This document shows positions 29,056 to 38,344 of a stretch of DNA of 64,000 bases, piece after piece. A program made the position numbers and the translations under genes. Source of the stretch: Sporichthya brevicatena (GTDB taxonomy: Bacteria > Actinomycetota > Actinomycetes > Sporichthyales > Sporichthyaceae); NCBI RefSeq assembly GCF_039525035.1, contig NZ_BAAAHE010000021.1, positions 56,930 to 120,929 on the forward strand. Direction: 5' to 3'. Numbering within the stretch: position 1 is the stretch's first letter; each line of letters starts with the position of its first letter. The notes beneath the pieces were generated by a model. The model searched no databases. It was not told where the DNA came from and saw only the letters and a program-made list of their open reading frames with translations.

Positions 29056-30579
29056 TCAGTTCCCGGGGTACCAGCGCGGGGTGAAGACGGCGGGACGGCC
29101 GTCGCCCCGGCGGGTGGCGGTGGTCGTGGAGCTGCCGACGATCAGCAGGCACCGCATGTCGACCGTCTCGGGGTCGAGCTCGCCGAGCGTGGTGACGACG
29201 ACGTGCTCGGCGGCGCCGCCGACGTCCCGGCCGACGACGACGGGGGTCTCGGGGGCGCGGTGCTCCAGGAGGATCTCCTTCGCCCGGCCGAGCTGGTGCG
29301 GACGGGCCTTGGACCGGGGGTTGTAGACCGCGAGGACGAGATCGGCGGCTGCGATCGCGGCGAGGCGGGTCTCGATGACCTCCCACGGCTTGAGCCGGTC
29401 CGAGAGCGAGAGCACGCAGAAGTCGTGGCCGAGCGGGGCGCCGACGCGGCTCGCAACGGCCTGAGCCGCCGTCAGACCGGGCAGGACACGGACGGGGACG
29501 TCCTTGTAGCGGTCCTCCCCCGCGACCTCGAGCACCGCGGCGGCCATCGCGAAGACGCCGGGATCGCCCGAGGAGACGACCGCGACACGGCGGCCGCGAC
29601 GGGCGAGGTCGAGGGCGAACTCGGCACGCTCGGACTCGACCTGGTTGTCGCTGGCGTGCCGGACCTGGCGCGGGTTGGCCGGGACGCGGTCGAGATAGGG
29701 CCCGTAGCCGACGAGGTCCTCGGCCGCGGTGAGCGCCGCCTGCGCCTGCGGGGTGAGCCACTCCCGGCCGGCGGGACCGAGGCCGACCACGACGACCTCG
29801 CCGCGGCTCTGGGGCTGGTCCTGCACCCGTTCCGGGGCGGCGAGCTCGGCGCGGGTCGCTTCGTGCACGCGGCTCGGCAGCAGCGCGACCGAGAAGTACG
29901 GCACGGTCGCCGGGTCGACCTCGGCGAGCGGGGCGATCCGCTGGCGGTCGGTGGTGGCGCGCTCGACGTACCAGGCCTCCTCCAGACGGCCGGCGATCGC
30001 CAGCGCGTCCCGGACCCCGGCGAACGTGCGACCGAGCTTCATCACGACCGCGGAGTCCGCCGCGGCGAGCTTGGTGGCGAGGACGTCGGGCGAGAGCGTT
30101 CCGGGCAGAACCGTCAGCGTCTCCTCACGCTCGACGAGCGGACGACCGAGCTCGGCCGCGGCACCGGCGACGCTGGTGACGCCGGGGACCACGACCGCGG
30201 GGTAGCGACCGGCCAGGCGCTTGTGCATGTGCATGTACGAGCCGTAGAAGAACGGGTCGCCCTCGCAGAGGACGACGACGTCGCGGCCCGCGTCGAGGTG
30301 GGCGGCGAGGCGCTCGGCGGCGCCGTCGTAGAACTCCTCGAGCGCACCGCGGTAGCCGCCGGGGTGGTCGGTGGTCTCGACGGTGACCGGGTAGAGCAGT
30401 GGCTCCTCGATCTGATCGCCCGTCATGTAACCCCGGGCGATGGACAGCGCGACGCTGTTGCCGTGCCGGGCGGCGTGATAGGCGATGACGTCCCCGGCGG
30501 CGATCAGGCGCGCGGCCTTGACCGTCACCAGTTCCGGGTCGCCCGGCCCGAGGCCGACGCCGTAGAGGGTTCCGGTCAT
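29056..30579 (-). CDS. cobIJ: Fused precorrin-2 C20-methyltransferase / precorrin-3B C17-methyltransferase
   Basis: A 507-residue fusion of two tetrapyrrole methylases. Residues 1-240 are CobI ([56 protein letters not shown]). Residues 262-507 are CobJ ([77 protein letters not shown]). It adds methyl groups at C20 and C17. This CobI-CobJ fusion is common in actinobacteria. Its ATG overlaps the cobH stop. Confidence 0.93.
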   Translation of the reverse strand: MTGTLYGVGLGPGDPELVTVKAARLIAAGDVIAYHAARHGNSVALSIARGYMTGDQIEEPLLYPVTVETTDHPGGYRGALEEFYDGAAERLAAHLDAGRDVVVLCEGDPFFYGSYMHMHKRLAGRYPAVVVPGVTSVAGAAAELGRPLVEREETLTVLPGTLSPDVLATKLAAADSAVVMKLGRTFAGVRDALAIAGRLEEAWYVERATTDRQRIAPLAEVDPATVPYFSVALLPSRVHEATRAELAAPERVQDQPQSRGEVVVVGLGPAGREWLTPQAQAALTAAEDLVGYGPYLDRVPANPRQVRHASDNQVESERAEFALDLARRGRRVAVVSSGDPGVFAMAAAVLEVAGEDRYKDVPVRVLPGLTAAQAVASRVGAPLGHDFCVLSLSDRLKPWEVIETRLAAIAAADLVLAVYNPRSKARPHQLGRAKEILLEHRAPETPVVVGRDVGGAAEHVVVTTLGELDPETVDMRCLLIVGSSTTTATRRGDGRPAVFTPRWYPGN

Positions 30580-31205
30580 TCCTGCTCACTCGCGATCGCG
30601 TTGACGGCGGCGACGGCCATCGCGGACCCGCCGCGCCGGCCGTGCACGACGAGGTACTCCAGGCCGAGCGTGTTCTCCGCGAGCGCGACCTTCGACTCGG
30701 CGGCGCCGATGAATCCGACGGGCAGGCCGAGGATCGCGGCCGGACGGGGCCCGCCGTCGGCGATCAGCTCCAGCAGCCGGAACAGCGCGGTCGGGGCGTT
30801 GCCGATCGCGACGACCGCGCCCTCGACGCGGTCCCAGAGGTCGAGCGCCGCGGCGGAGCGGGTGTTGCCGATCCGCTGCGCGAGCTCGGAAACACCCGGC
30901 GCGTTGAGCGTGCAGCGGATCTCGTTGCCGGCGGGCAGCCGCTTGCGAGTGATGCCGGAGGCGACCATCTCGGCGTCGCAGTAGATCGGGGCACCGGCGA
31001 GCAGCGCCTCGCGGGCCGCCTTGACCGCGTTCGGCGAGAACGCCAGGTCCTCGACCAGGTCGGTCATCCCGCAGGAGTGGATCATCCGCACCGCGACGCG
31101 GGCGACGTCCGTCGGCAGGTGCTCCAGCCGCGTCTCGGCCCGGATCGTCGCGAACGAGCGCCGGTAGATCTCGGCCCCGTCGCGGATGTAGTCGAGTTCG
31201 GTCAT
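30576..31205 (-). CDS. cobH: Precorrin-8X methylmutase
   Basis: A 209-residue protein with the CobH/CbiC pattern: [24 protein letters not shown] with the catalytic His, [45 protein letters not shown]. It moves the methyl group from C11 to C12 to form hydrogenobyrinate. GAGAGGCAGG precedes the ATG. It overlaps cobG upstream and cobIJ downstream, so the three are one coupled unit. Confidence 0.94.
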   Translation of the reverse strand: MTELDYIRDGAEIYRRSFATIRAETRLEHLPTDVARVAVRMIHSCGMTDLVEDLAFSPNAVKAAREALLAGAPIYCDAEMVASGITRKRLPAGNEIRCTLNAPGVSELAQRIGNTRSAAALDLWDRVEGAVVAIGNAPTALFRLLELIADGGPRPAAILGLPVGFIGAAESKVALAENTLGLEYLVVHGRRGGSAMAVAAVNAIASEQE

Positions 31206-32236
31206 GCCTGCCTCTCGGTGTGCAGCCCGAAGGCCGCGAGTGCGGCGGTCACGGTACCCACCGCCTCCGGCGGCAGGTCCGGCAGCACCACACCCCGCCA
31301 GGGCGTGACACGGAGCCCGGCCGGCCCGTCGCGGTGCTGCTGGGCCTGGTGCTGCTGGGCCTGGTGCTGCTGGGCCTGGTCGGCGAGGGCCCGGAACGCA
31401 GCCGCGGTCAGCCGGCCGTCCCCGGCGTCGAGGACGAGGGCCGTCCGCCCGTCGGCCTGGCGGTACTCCCCCGGCTCCAGCGCCCGCGCCCCGCTCATGC
31501 ATGAGCAGGGCGTCGATTTTCCGGCGTCCGGTGTCCGAATTTCGACCACCCGCTCATGCATGAGCGACGGGTCGAGGCGGGCGGCGACGCGGGCCGGGCC
31601 CTCGGCGAGCTCGGCGAGGCGCCAGGCGGGTGAGTGCTGGGCAGCCCGCTCGGCGAGGAAGGCCCGGGCGGCCGCGAGGGCGAGCGCGGCCGGGGCCGTC
31701 GTCAGGCCGATCTTGGCCCCACCGAGGCGCACGACGAACCCGTCGGGGACGGCGTGCAGCGTCACGTCGGCGTCGAGTCCGGAGACGTCGAGGCTGCCGT
31801 CGTCGATCGCGAACAGGAACCGGCCCGGCAGAGCGGCCAGGTGCGGGTCGTCGCAGAGCCCCTCGTCGAGGTCGGTGACGATCGGCCCGACGTCCGGGTG
31901 CTCGCGCAGGCCGCTCAGCGGCGAGGCGACGATGTTGCGGACCCGGTCGTGGGTGTCGCTCGGGAGCAAGCCGGCGGCCCGCAGCCGCGGCGCGAGGGCG
32001 TGCTCACCCGCCGGCTGCAACCCTCTGATCTGCACGTTCGCGCGCGAGGTCAGCTCCAGGACGCCACTGCCGAGCTCCTCCGCCGCGGTGGCGAGCACCC
32101 GCGCCTGCTCGACCGAGAGCCGGCCCCCGGGAATCCGGACCCGCGCCAGCCCCCCGTCGGCCGCCGACCACACCGACCGGACCCCGGGGCAGGCGTCGGG
32201 ACCCTCCCGGCGGACGGACGACTTCGGTGACGGCAC
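31202..32236 (-). CDS. cobG: Precorrin-3B synthase-like protein, short at the C-terminus and carrying an insertion
   Basis: A 344-residue protein with the CobG opening ([26 protein letters not shown]) and two nitrite/sulfite-reductase ferredoxin-like halves ([25 protein letters not shown]). CobG normally continues into a region with Cys ligands for a [4Fe-4S] centre and siroheme-like pocket. Here the chain ends right after the second half ([14 protein letters not shown]), at a stop overlapping the cobH start, and none of the expected C-terminal Cys pairs are seen. Between about residues 224 and 248 an in-frame palindromic insertion interrupts the alignment, and residues 287-301 are three QAQQH repeats. 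The GTG at 32236 fits family starts. It may be impaired. Confidence 0.8.
   Translation of the reverse strand: MPSPKSSVRREGPDACPGVRSVWSAADGGLARVRIPGGRLSVEQARVLATAAEELGSGVLELTSRANVQIRGLQPAGEHALAPRLRAAGLLPSDTHDRVRNIVASPLSGLREHPDVGPIVTDLDEGLCDDPHLAALPGRFLFAIDDGSLDVSGLDADVTLHAVPDGFVVRLGGAKIGLTTAPAALALAAARAFLAERAAQHSPAWRLAELAEGPARVAARLDPSLMHERVVEIRTPDAGKSTPCSCMSGARALEPGEYRQADGRTALVLDAGDGRLTAAAFRALADQAQQHQAQQHQAQQHRDGPAGLRVTPWRGVVLPDLPPEAVGTVTAALAAFGLHTERQA
31333..31377 (-). repeat. 15-bp tandem repeat, three copies, inside cobG
   Basis: Three exact copies of GGTGCTGCTGGGCCT (plus-strand reading) run head to tail. On the coding strand they give QAQQH three times. They keep the frame. They lie in a part of CobG that is variable in the family, and could change copy number by slippage. 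Confidence 0.85.
31493..31565. repeat. In-frame palindromic insertion in cobG bounded by GCTCATGCATGAGC
   Basis: The perfect 14-base palindrome GCTCATGCATGAGC occurs at 31493-31506 and again at 31552-31565. Between them lie 45 bases beginning AGGGCGTCGA and ending TCGACCACCC, which are less GC-rich (ATTTT, GAATTT). GTCGA/TCGAC make the inside an imperfect inverted repeat too, so the whole 73 bases can fold. It encodes about 24 residues not expected in CobG. It looks like a small palindromic element inserted in a gene without breaking the frame. Confidence 0.7.
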
Positions 32237-32284
32237 CCGGCGATCGTACGAGCGCACCGCAGCGGAGGACGGACGGCCGGTGGC

Positions 32285-32440
32285 CGTGTGCGAGAGTGGG
32301 CGGCAATCGCGACGACCAGCGGAGGAAGCCGGTGCAAGCCCGGCGCCGTCCCGCGACTGTGACCGGGAACGCTTCCGCGGAAGCGTTCCGGGGAGCCAGA
32401 CACTCCCGTCGTCGCCGACGCCGGCCCGGGGCGCGGACCC
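32285..32440 (+). promoter_or_regulatory. Cobalamin riboswitch upstream of cobN
   Basis: The leader contains the core GGAAGCCGGTGCAAGCCCGG, then GTCCCGCGACTGTGA, a perfect 12-base hairpin (GGAACGCTTCCG/CGGAAGCGTTCC at 32366-32389) and GGGAGCCAGACAC. These match the conserved core and B12-box side of cobalamin riboswitches. The GAGGGAGGA ribosome site at 32442-32450 lies right after, so bound B12 would block translation of cobN. It reads toward cobN only; cobGHIJ are transcribed away from it. End points are approximate. Confidence 0.9.
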
Positions 32441-32459
32441 CGAGGGAGGAAGTACGACC

Positions 32460-35400
32460 GTGGCGACCCACCTGCTGCTGTCCACCTCGGACACCGACCT
32501 GCTCTCGGCCCGGTCCTCCGGTGCGGAGTACCGGCTCGCGAACCCCTCCCGGATCGAGGTCGCCGACCTGCCCGGGCTGCTCGACGGCGTCGACCTCGTC
32601 GTCGTCCGTATCCTCGGCGGCTACCGCGACTGGCAGGACGGCATCGACGCCCTGCGCGCCGACGGGCGGCCGTTGGTCGTCCTCGGCGGCGAGTCGCTGC
32701 CGGACGCCGACCTGATGGCGCTCTCGACGGTCCCGGCCGGCGTCGCGGCCCAGGCCCACGCCTACCTCGCCCACGGCGGCCCGGTGAACCTCGCCGAGCT
32801 CCACGCCTTCCTCTCCGACACCGTCCTGCTGACCGGCGAGGGCTTCGCTCCCCCGGCCGAGCTCCCGGACTGGGGTCACCTCGAGCGCGAGGCCGCGACC
32901 AACGACGGGCCGCGAATCGGGATCCTCTACTACCGCGCGCACCACGTCGCCGGGAACACCGCGTTTGTCGACGCGCTCTCGAAGGCCGTCGAGGCCCACG
33001 GGGCGACGGCGATGCCGATGTACTGCTCGTCCCTGCGGGTGCCCGACCCCGGCCTGTTGGAGCAGCTCGCGGCCGCGGACGCGCTCGTCGTCACGGTCCT
33101 CGCCGCGGGCGGGCGCCGCCCGGCGGACGCGAGCGCCGGCGGCGACGACGAGGCGTGGGACGTGCAGGCCCTCGCCGCGCTCGACATCCCGATCCTGCAG
33201 GGGCTGTGCCTGACGTCCTCGCGCGAGACCTGGGCCGCCTCCGACGACGGCCTGTCCCCGCTCGACACCGCGACCCAGGTCGCCGTCCCCGAGTTCGACG
33301 GCCGCCTGATCACCGTCCCGTTCTCCTTCAAGGAGATCGACGCGGACGGGCTGCCCGTCTACGTCCCGGACCCCGAGCGGTGCGCCCGCGTCGCCGGCAT
33401 CGCCGTCCGGCACGCGCGGTTGCGGCTCATTCCCGCCGCGGAGAAGAAGCTCGCGCTGATGCTCAGCGCCTACCCGACCAAGCACGCCCGCATCGGCAAC
33501 GCCGTCGGTCTCGACACCCCGGCCAGCGTCCTCGAGCTGCTGCACGCCCTGCGCGGGGCCGGCTACCAGGTCGGCGACCTGCCCGGCCTGGAGGCGCGCG
33601 ACGGCGATGCCCTCATGCATGCCCTGATCGCCGCCGGCGGGCAGGACCCCGACTGGCTGACGGACGCTCAGCTCGCGGCCAACCCCGTTCGCATCCCCGG
33701 TGCGGTGTACGCGGAGTGGTTCGCGACCCTGCCGGCCGAGCTCCGCGAGGCGGTCGAGGAGCACTGGGGTCCGGCACCGGGCTCGCTGTTCGTCGACGGC
33801 GGCGACATCGTCCTCGCGGCGATGGTCGCGGGCAACGTCGCGCTGATGGTCCAGCCCCCGCGCGGGTTCGGCGAGAACCCCGTCGCGATCTACCACGACC
33901 CGGACCTGCCGCCCAGCCACCACTACCTCGCGGCCTACCACTGGCTCGGCGGCAAGCACGGGGCCTGCTTCGGCGCGGACGCGATGGTCCACGTCGGCAA
34001 GCACGGCAACCTCGAGTGGCTGCCGGGCAAGACCGCCGCCATGTCGGCGGCCTGCGCGACCGACGCGGCGATCGGCGACCTGCCGCTGATCTACCCGTTC
34101 CTCGTCAACGACCCGGGCGAGGGCACGCAGGCCAAGCGCCGCGCCCACGCGACACTGGTCGACCACCTCGTCCCGCCGATGGCGCGCGCCGAGACCTACG
34201 GCGACATCACGCGCCTGGAGCAGCTGCTCGACGAGCACTCCAACATCGCGGCGATGGACCCGGCCAAGCTGCCCGCGATCCGCGCCCAGATCTGGACGCT
34301 GATCCAGGCCGCCAAGCTCGACCACGACCTCGGGCTCTCCGACCGGCCCCACGACGCCGAGTTCGACGACTTCCTGCTCCACGTCGACGGCTGGCTCTGC
34401 GAGATCAAGGACGTTCAGATCCGCGACGGCCTGCACGTCCTCGGCCAGGTCCCCAGCGGCGAGGCCCGCATCGACCTGATCCTGGCCATGCTGAGGGCAC
34501 GTCAGATGTGGGGTGGCCAGGTCGCCGCCCTCCCCGGCCTCCGCGAGGCCCTCGGCCTCCCCGAGGACGGCTCGGCGACCCGCGAACAGACGGACGCGAT
34601 CGAGGGCACCGCCCGCGCCCTCGTCGCCGCCATGGACGCCGCCGGCTGGGACCCGGCCGCCGCCGCGACCGTCACCGACGACAGCCGAGTGGCGGAGATC
34701 CTTCGGTTCGCGGCGACGGAGATCGTGCCCCGGCTGGACAGGACGACCGACGAGATCGCCCACGTCCTGCACGCGCTCGAGGGCGGGTACGTGCCGGCCG
34801 GGCCGAGCGGGTCGCCGCTGCGCGGGCTGATCAACGTCCTCCCGACCGGGCGGAACTTCTACTCGGTCGACCCCAAGGCCGTGCCGTCCCGCCTCGCGTA
34901 CGCGACCGGCGCCTCGATGGCCGACTCCCTCCTCGAGCGGTACCGCCGCGAGAACGGCGAGTGGCCGCGCTCGGTCGGGCTCTCGGTCTGGGGCACGTCG
35001 GCGATGCGGACCTCCGGCGACGACATCGGCGAGGTCCTCGCGCTCCTCGGCGTCCGGCCGGTCTGGGACGAGGCCTCGAGGCGGGTCACCGGCCTGGAGG
35101 CGATCCCGCTCGACGAACTGACGCTGAACGGCGAGCGGCGGCCCCGCGTCGACGTGACGGTCCGTATCTCGGGGTTCTTCCGCGACGCCTTCCCCCACGT
35201 GGTCGCGATGTTGGACGACGCCGTCGCCCTCGTCGCCGGTCTCGACGAGAGTCCCGAGCACAACTTCGTCCGCGCCCATGTCGACGACGACCTCGCGACC
35301 CACGGCGACCGCCGGCGCGCGACGCTGCGCGTCTTCGGCTCGAAGCCCGGTGCCTACGGCGCGGGCCTGCTCCCCCTCATCGACTCCCGCAACTGGCGCG

Positions 35401-36047
35401 ACGACGCGGACCTCGCGGAGGTCTACGCGGTGTGGGGCGGTTACGCCTACGGCCGCGACCTGGACGGCCTGCCCGCACGCCCGGACATGGAGACGGCCTA
35501 CAAGCGCATCGCGGTCGCGGCGAAGAACGTCGACACCCGCGAGCACGACATCGCCGACTCCGACGACTACTTCCAGTACCACGGCGGGATGGTCGCGACC
35601 GTCCGTGCGCTGACGGGCAAGGCGCCCGCGGCGTACATCGGCGACTCCACCAACCCGGACGCGGTGCGCACCCGGACCCTCTCCGAGGAGACGGCCCGCA
35701 TCTTCCGGGCCCGCGTGGTGAATCCGCGCTGGATCGCGGCCATGCGCCGGCACGGCTACAAGGGCGCGTTCGAGCTCGCGGCGACCGTCGACTACCTCTT
35801 CGGGTACGACGCCACCGCCGGCGTGGTCGAGGACTGGATGTACGAGAAGCTGACGGAGTCTTACGTTCTCGACCCCGAGCAGCGGAAGTTCTTCGCCGAG
35901 TCGAACCCGTGGGCCCTGCACGGCATCACCGAGCGCCTGCTCGAGGCGGCCGACCGGGGGCTCTGGGAGAACCCCGACCCCGAGACGATGGCGGGCCTGC
36001 GGCAGGCCTACCTCGAGACCGAGGGCGACCTCGAAGCGGGAACCTGA
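32460..36047 (+). CDS. cobN: Cobaltochelatase large subunit
   Basis: A 1195-residue CobN/magnesium-chelatase H protein that inserts cobalt into hydrogenobyrinate diamide with ATP. Family segments include GILYYRAHHVAGNTAFVD, LQGLCLTSSRETW, SAYPTKHARIGNAVGLDTP, HVGKHGNLEWLPGKT, FFRDAFPHVVAMLDDAV and YFQYHGGMVATVRAL. Length is normal. The GTG start follows GAGGGAGGA by 9 bases. The likely ATPase partner is the ChlI/ChlD-type protein at 61744-63747; no cobS/cobT pair of the Pseudomonas type is present. It is controlled by the riboswitch in its leader. Confidence 0.95.
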   Translation: MATHLLLSTSDTDLLSARSSGAEYRLANPSRIEVADLPGLLDGVDLVVVRILGGYRDWQDGIDALRADGRPLVVLGGESLPDADLMALSTVPAGVAAQAHAYLAHGGPVNLAELHAFLSDTVLLTGEGFAPPAELPDWGHLEREAATNDGPRIGILYYRAHHVAGNTAFVDALSKAVEAHGATAMPMYCSSLRVPDPGLLEQLAAADALVVTVLAAGGRRPADASAGGDDEAWDVQALAALDIPILQGLCLTSSRETWAASDDGLSPLDTATQVAVPEFDGRLITVPFSFKEIDADGLPVYVPDPERCARVAGIAVRHARLRLIPAAEKKLALMLSAYPTKHARIGNAVGLDTPASVLELLHALRGAGYQVGDLPGLEARDGDALMHALIAAGGQDPDWLTDAQLAANPVRIPGAVYAEWFATLPAELREAVEEHWGPAPGSLFVDGGDIVLAAMVAGNVALMVQPPRGFGENPVAIYHDPDLPPSHHYLAAYHWLGGKHGACFGADAMVHVGKHGNLEWLPGKTAAMSAACATDAAIGDLPLIYPFLVNDPGEGTQAKRRAHATLVDHLVPPMARAETYGDITRLEQLLDEHSNIAAMDPAKLPAIRAQIWTLIQAAKLDHDLGLSDRPHDAEFDDFLLHVDGWLCEIKDVQIRDGLHVLGQVPSGEARIDLILAMLRARQMWGGQVAALPGLREALGLPEDGSATREQTDAIEGTARALVAAMDAAGWDPAAAATVTDDSRVAEILRFAATEIVPRLDRTTDEIAHVLHALEGGYVPAGPSGSPLRGLINVLPTGRNFYSVDPKAVPSRLAYATGASMADSLLERYRRENGEWPRSVGLSVWGTSAMRTSGDDIGEVLALLGVRPVWDEASRRVTGLEAIPLDELTLNGERRPRVDVTVRISGFFRDAFPHVVAMLDDAVALVAGLDESPEHNFVRAHVDDDLATHGDRRRATLRVFGSKPGAYGAGLLPLIDSRNWRDDADLAEVYAVWGGYAYGRDLDGLPARPDMETAYKRIAVAAKNVDTREHDIADSDDYFQYHGGMVATVRALTGKAPAAYIGDSTNPDAVRTRTLSEETARIFRARVVNPRWIAAMRRHGYKGAFELAATVDYLFGYDATAGVVEDWMYEKLTESYVLDPEQRKFFAESNPWALHGITERLLEAADRGLWENPDPETMAGLRQAYLETEGDLEAGT

Positions 36048-36100
36048 ACGCCCGCTGAAAGTTTTCGTCCTCCCGGCCAAACGGTCGCTACATTGAGCCG

Positions 36101-36907
36101 ATGGCTGAGCGCCCCACGGCGAGCGACCACCCCACCCGCTCGCGACGGAAGTTCGCGGGTCTGACGCAGTGTGCGTTGGTCGCCGCGTGCGCCGCGCTGT
36201 ACTTCCTCACCCGGAACTTCACCGAGGGCTCGCAGGAGCGCGCGACCGAGAACGCCTACTCGATCCTCAGCTTCGAGGACCGGCTCGACATCGCGTGGGA
36301 GAACAGCATCCACTCGGCCGTCGTGGCCCATCAGAGCATGATCACGTTCTTCAACTGGGTCTACATCTGGGGCCACTGGCCCGTCATCATCACCACGCTG
36401 GTGCTGCTCCACCGCTACGCCCGGCCGGCGTACACCCAGCTCCGGAACGCGATGATCGTCTCCGGCGGCATCGGCCTGCTGATCTTCGCCCGGTACCCGG
36501 TCAGCCCGCCACGGCTGCTGCCCGAGGCGGAGTTCGTCGACACCGTGACGGTCTGGTCGCACTCCTACCGGGTCCTGCAGCCGCCGGCGTTCGTCAACCA
36601 GTACGCCGCGATGCCGAGCCTGCACGTCGGCTGGAACCTGCTCGTCGGGATCGTGGTCTGGCGGGCCGCGCGGCACTGGGTGCTGCGTGCCCTGGCCGTG
36701 GCGTCCCCTGTCCTGATGGCGACGGCGGTCGTGGCCACCGCCAACCACTACGTCCTCGACGTGGTCTGCGGGTCGGTCGTGGCGCTCACCGGGTACAGCG
36801 CCGTCCTCGCCTACGAGCGCTTCCGCGGCCGCTCACCGAAGTCTCCCGGTCAACGTCGTCAGCCGAACCTGCACTGGCGTCCCGGAGCAGTCCCCCATCG
36901 TGCCTGA
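36101..36907 (+). CDS. PAP2-family membrane phosphatase / lipid phosphotransferase
   Basis: A 268-residue protein with about six hydrophobic segments. It shows FARYPVSPPRLLP, then AMPSLHVGWNLLVGIVVW and ATANHYVLDVVCGSVVAL, the C2 and C3 motifs of PAP2 enzymes with catalytic His in each. The wide spacing and the PSLHVGW form are those of actinobacterial inositol-phosphoceramide-synthase-like PAP2 proteins, which work on lipid phosphates. The basic C-terminal tail is probably cytoplasmic. It is 53 bases after cobN and could be co-transcribed. Confidence 0.8.
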   Translation: MAERPTASDHPTRSRRKFAGLTQCALVAACAALYFLTRNFTEGSQERATENAYSILSFEDRLDIAWENSIHSAVVAHQSMITFFNWVYIWGHWPVIITTLVLLHRYARPAYTQLRNAMIVSGGIGLLIFARYPVSPPRLLPEAEFVDTVTVWSHSYRVLQPPAFVNQYAAMPSLHVGWNLLVGIVVWRAARHWVLRALAVASPVLMATAVVATANHYVLDVVCGSVVALTGYSAVLAYERFRGRSPKSPGQRRQPNLHWRPGAVPHRA

Positions 36908-36918
36908 CGGCACGTCAG
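36904..36918. terminator. Short hairpin between convergent genes
   Basis: CTGACG (36904-36909) and CGTCAG (36913-36918) flank GCA. The left arm includes the stop codon of the PAP2 gene, and the tsaD stop is at 36926. A six-base stem is weak; it is the only candidate terminator in the 18-base gap. Confidence 0.35.
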
Positions 36919-36925
36919 ATCCCGC

Positions 36926-37975
36926 TCAGGCCGGGACGAGGGTGGCGGCCTGAAGGATCGCGGACGGGTCGGCGCCGAGCGAGAGGGCGTCCGGCGCGGC
37001 ACCGGAGACGACGAGCATGTGACCGACCGAGGCGATCATCGGGCCGTTGTCGGTGCAGTACTTCAGCGCCGGGATCCGCAGGCGCACCCCGGCGGCCGCG
37101 GCGCGCTCGGCGGCGACCTCCCGCAGGCGGCTGTTGGCCGCGACTCCGCCGACGATGAGCAGGTCGCCGCACTGCCGCTCCCCGCAGGCGGCGAGCGACT
37201 TGTCGACGAGCACGTCGACCACGGCGTCCTGGAACGAGGCCGCGACGTCCGCGACCGGGATCGGCTCGCCGGCGCGCTCGCGGGCCTCCACCCAGCGGGC
37301 GACGGCGGTCTTGAGGCCGGAGAACGAGAACTCGAACGGCGGGTCCTGCGGACGCGAGAGCCCACGCGGGAACGCGATCGCGGTCGGGTTCCCCTCCTTG
37401 GCGATCCGGTCGATGGCCGGGCCGCCGGGGAACGGCAGCCCGAGCACCCGGCCGACCTTGTCGAACGCCTCACCGGCGGCGTCGTCGAGCGTGTCGCCGA
37501 GGTGCTCGATGGGGTCGTTCACGAGGTCGCGGCAGTACAGCAGCGACGTGTGCCCGCCGGAGACGATCAGGACGACGCAGGGGTTCGGCAGCGCGCCGTG
37601 CGCCAGCGCGTCGGCGGCGACGTGCCCGGCGAGGTGGTGGACGCCGTAGAGCGGGACGCCCCACGCGATCGAGTACGCCTTGGCGGCGGCGAGGCCGACC
37701 TGCAACGCGGTCGCGAGGCCCGGTCCGGCGGTGACGGCGATCGCGTCGACGTCGGCCGAGGTGATGCCCGCCCGCTCCAGCGCCAGCTCCATGGCCGGCA
37801 CCAGCGCCTCCAGGTGGGCCCGCGCCGCGACCTCGGGGACGACGCCGCCGAAGCGGGCGTGCTCGTCCATGCTCGACGCCAGCGCCTCGCCGATCAGCTC
37901 ACCGTCACGAACGACGCCGACACCGGTCTCGTCGCACGAGGTCTCGATCCCCACCACCACAGGCATGGGGCCCAT
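36926..37975 (-). CDS. tsaD: tRNA N6-adenosine threonylcarbamoyltransferase
   Basis: A 349-residue ASKHA-family protein: [29 protein letters not shown] with the metal-binding His pair, [42 protein letters not shown]. It transfers threonylcarbamoyl to A37 of tRNAs reading ANN codons. Length is standard. Two ATGs lie close (37975 and 37966); GGGGCC before the second could serve it. It follows a small gene that is next to the terC-like gene on the same strand, but partner tsaB and tsaE genes are not in the window. Confidence 0.94.
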   Translation of the reverse strand: MGPMPVVVGIETSCDETGVGVVRDGELIGEALASSMDEHARFGGVVPEVAARAHLEALVPAMELALERAGITSADVDAIAVTAGPGLATALQVGLAAAKAYSIAWGVPLYGVHHLAGHVAADALAHGALPNPCVVLIVSGGHTSLLYCRDLVNDPIEHLGDTLDDAAGEAFDKVGRVLGLPFPGGPAIDRIAKEGNPTAIAFPRGLSRPQDPPFEFSFSGLKTAVARWVEARERAGEPIPVADVAASFQDAVVDVLVDKSLAACGERQCGDLLIVGGVAANSRLREVAAERAAAAGVRLRIPALKYCTDNGPMIASVGHMLVVSGAAPDALSLGADPSAILQAATLVPA

Positions 37976-37981
37976 TGTGAC

Positions 37982-38344
37982 TCAGGGGTGCGCGCGGGCG
38001 AACTCGGCGAGGCGCTCGGCGGCCCGGGCGCAGTCGAAGGCGGCCTGGCGGAAGGCCACGGCGGCGGCCAGCAGCTCGGGCTTCCCCACGTTCTCCCCGA
38101 CCGGGTGGTGGTCCTGCGTCTGCAGATAGCGCCGGGCGGCGGCCTCGGTGTCCGCGTCCAGCTCGGACCACCCCGCCGGGGCGGTCGCGGGGTCGGTGAA
38201 GCGGGCGCGCAGCTCGCGCTGGGCGGAGTCCATGCGCGCGAACGCCTCGGCGGCCGCCTCCTGCGCCGCCCGGGCCTCCCACGCCCGGCGCTTCTTCCCG
38301 CGCAACCGGCGCGGGGGCTCGGCCCCGAGACCCGTGGTACTCAC
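37982..38344 (-). CDS. Conserved small charged protein, function unknown
   Basis: A 120-residue soluble, mostly helical protein starting VSTTGLGAEPPRRLRGKKRRAWEARAAQEAAAEAFARM with many Arg, Ala and Glu. It reads YLQTQDHHPVGENVGKPELLAAAVAFRQAAFDCARAAERL near the end. The GTG at 38344 overlaps the stop of the upstream TerC-like gene by four bases, so it is coupled to that gene. It ends 7 bases before tsaD. I do not recognise the family. Confidence 0.65.
   Translation of the reverse strand: MSTTGLGAEPPRRLRGKKRRAWEARAAQEAAAEAFARMDSAQRELRARFTDPATAPAGWSELDADTEAAARRYLQTQDHHPVGENVGKPELLAAAVAFRQAAFDCARAAERLAEFARAHP

Noticed and set aside
31202-31600. A frameshift that would extend CobG past its stop
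   Set aside because: The stop overlaps the cobH start in the usual four-base way, and beyond it the sequence is clearly cobH in another frame, so no CobG C-terminus is hidden there.
33607-33640. A third copy of the cobG palindromic element in cobN (CTCATGCATGCC)
   Set aside because: Only the centre matches, the arms do not pair, and the residues fit the CobN family.
32004-36080. A 1358-codon open frame on the minus strand opposite cobN
   Set aside because: cobN is certain from its motifs and riboswitch. The antisense frame has the monotone Val/Arg/Gly/Glu composition of a shadow.
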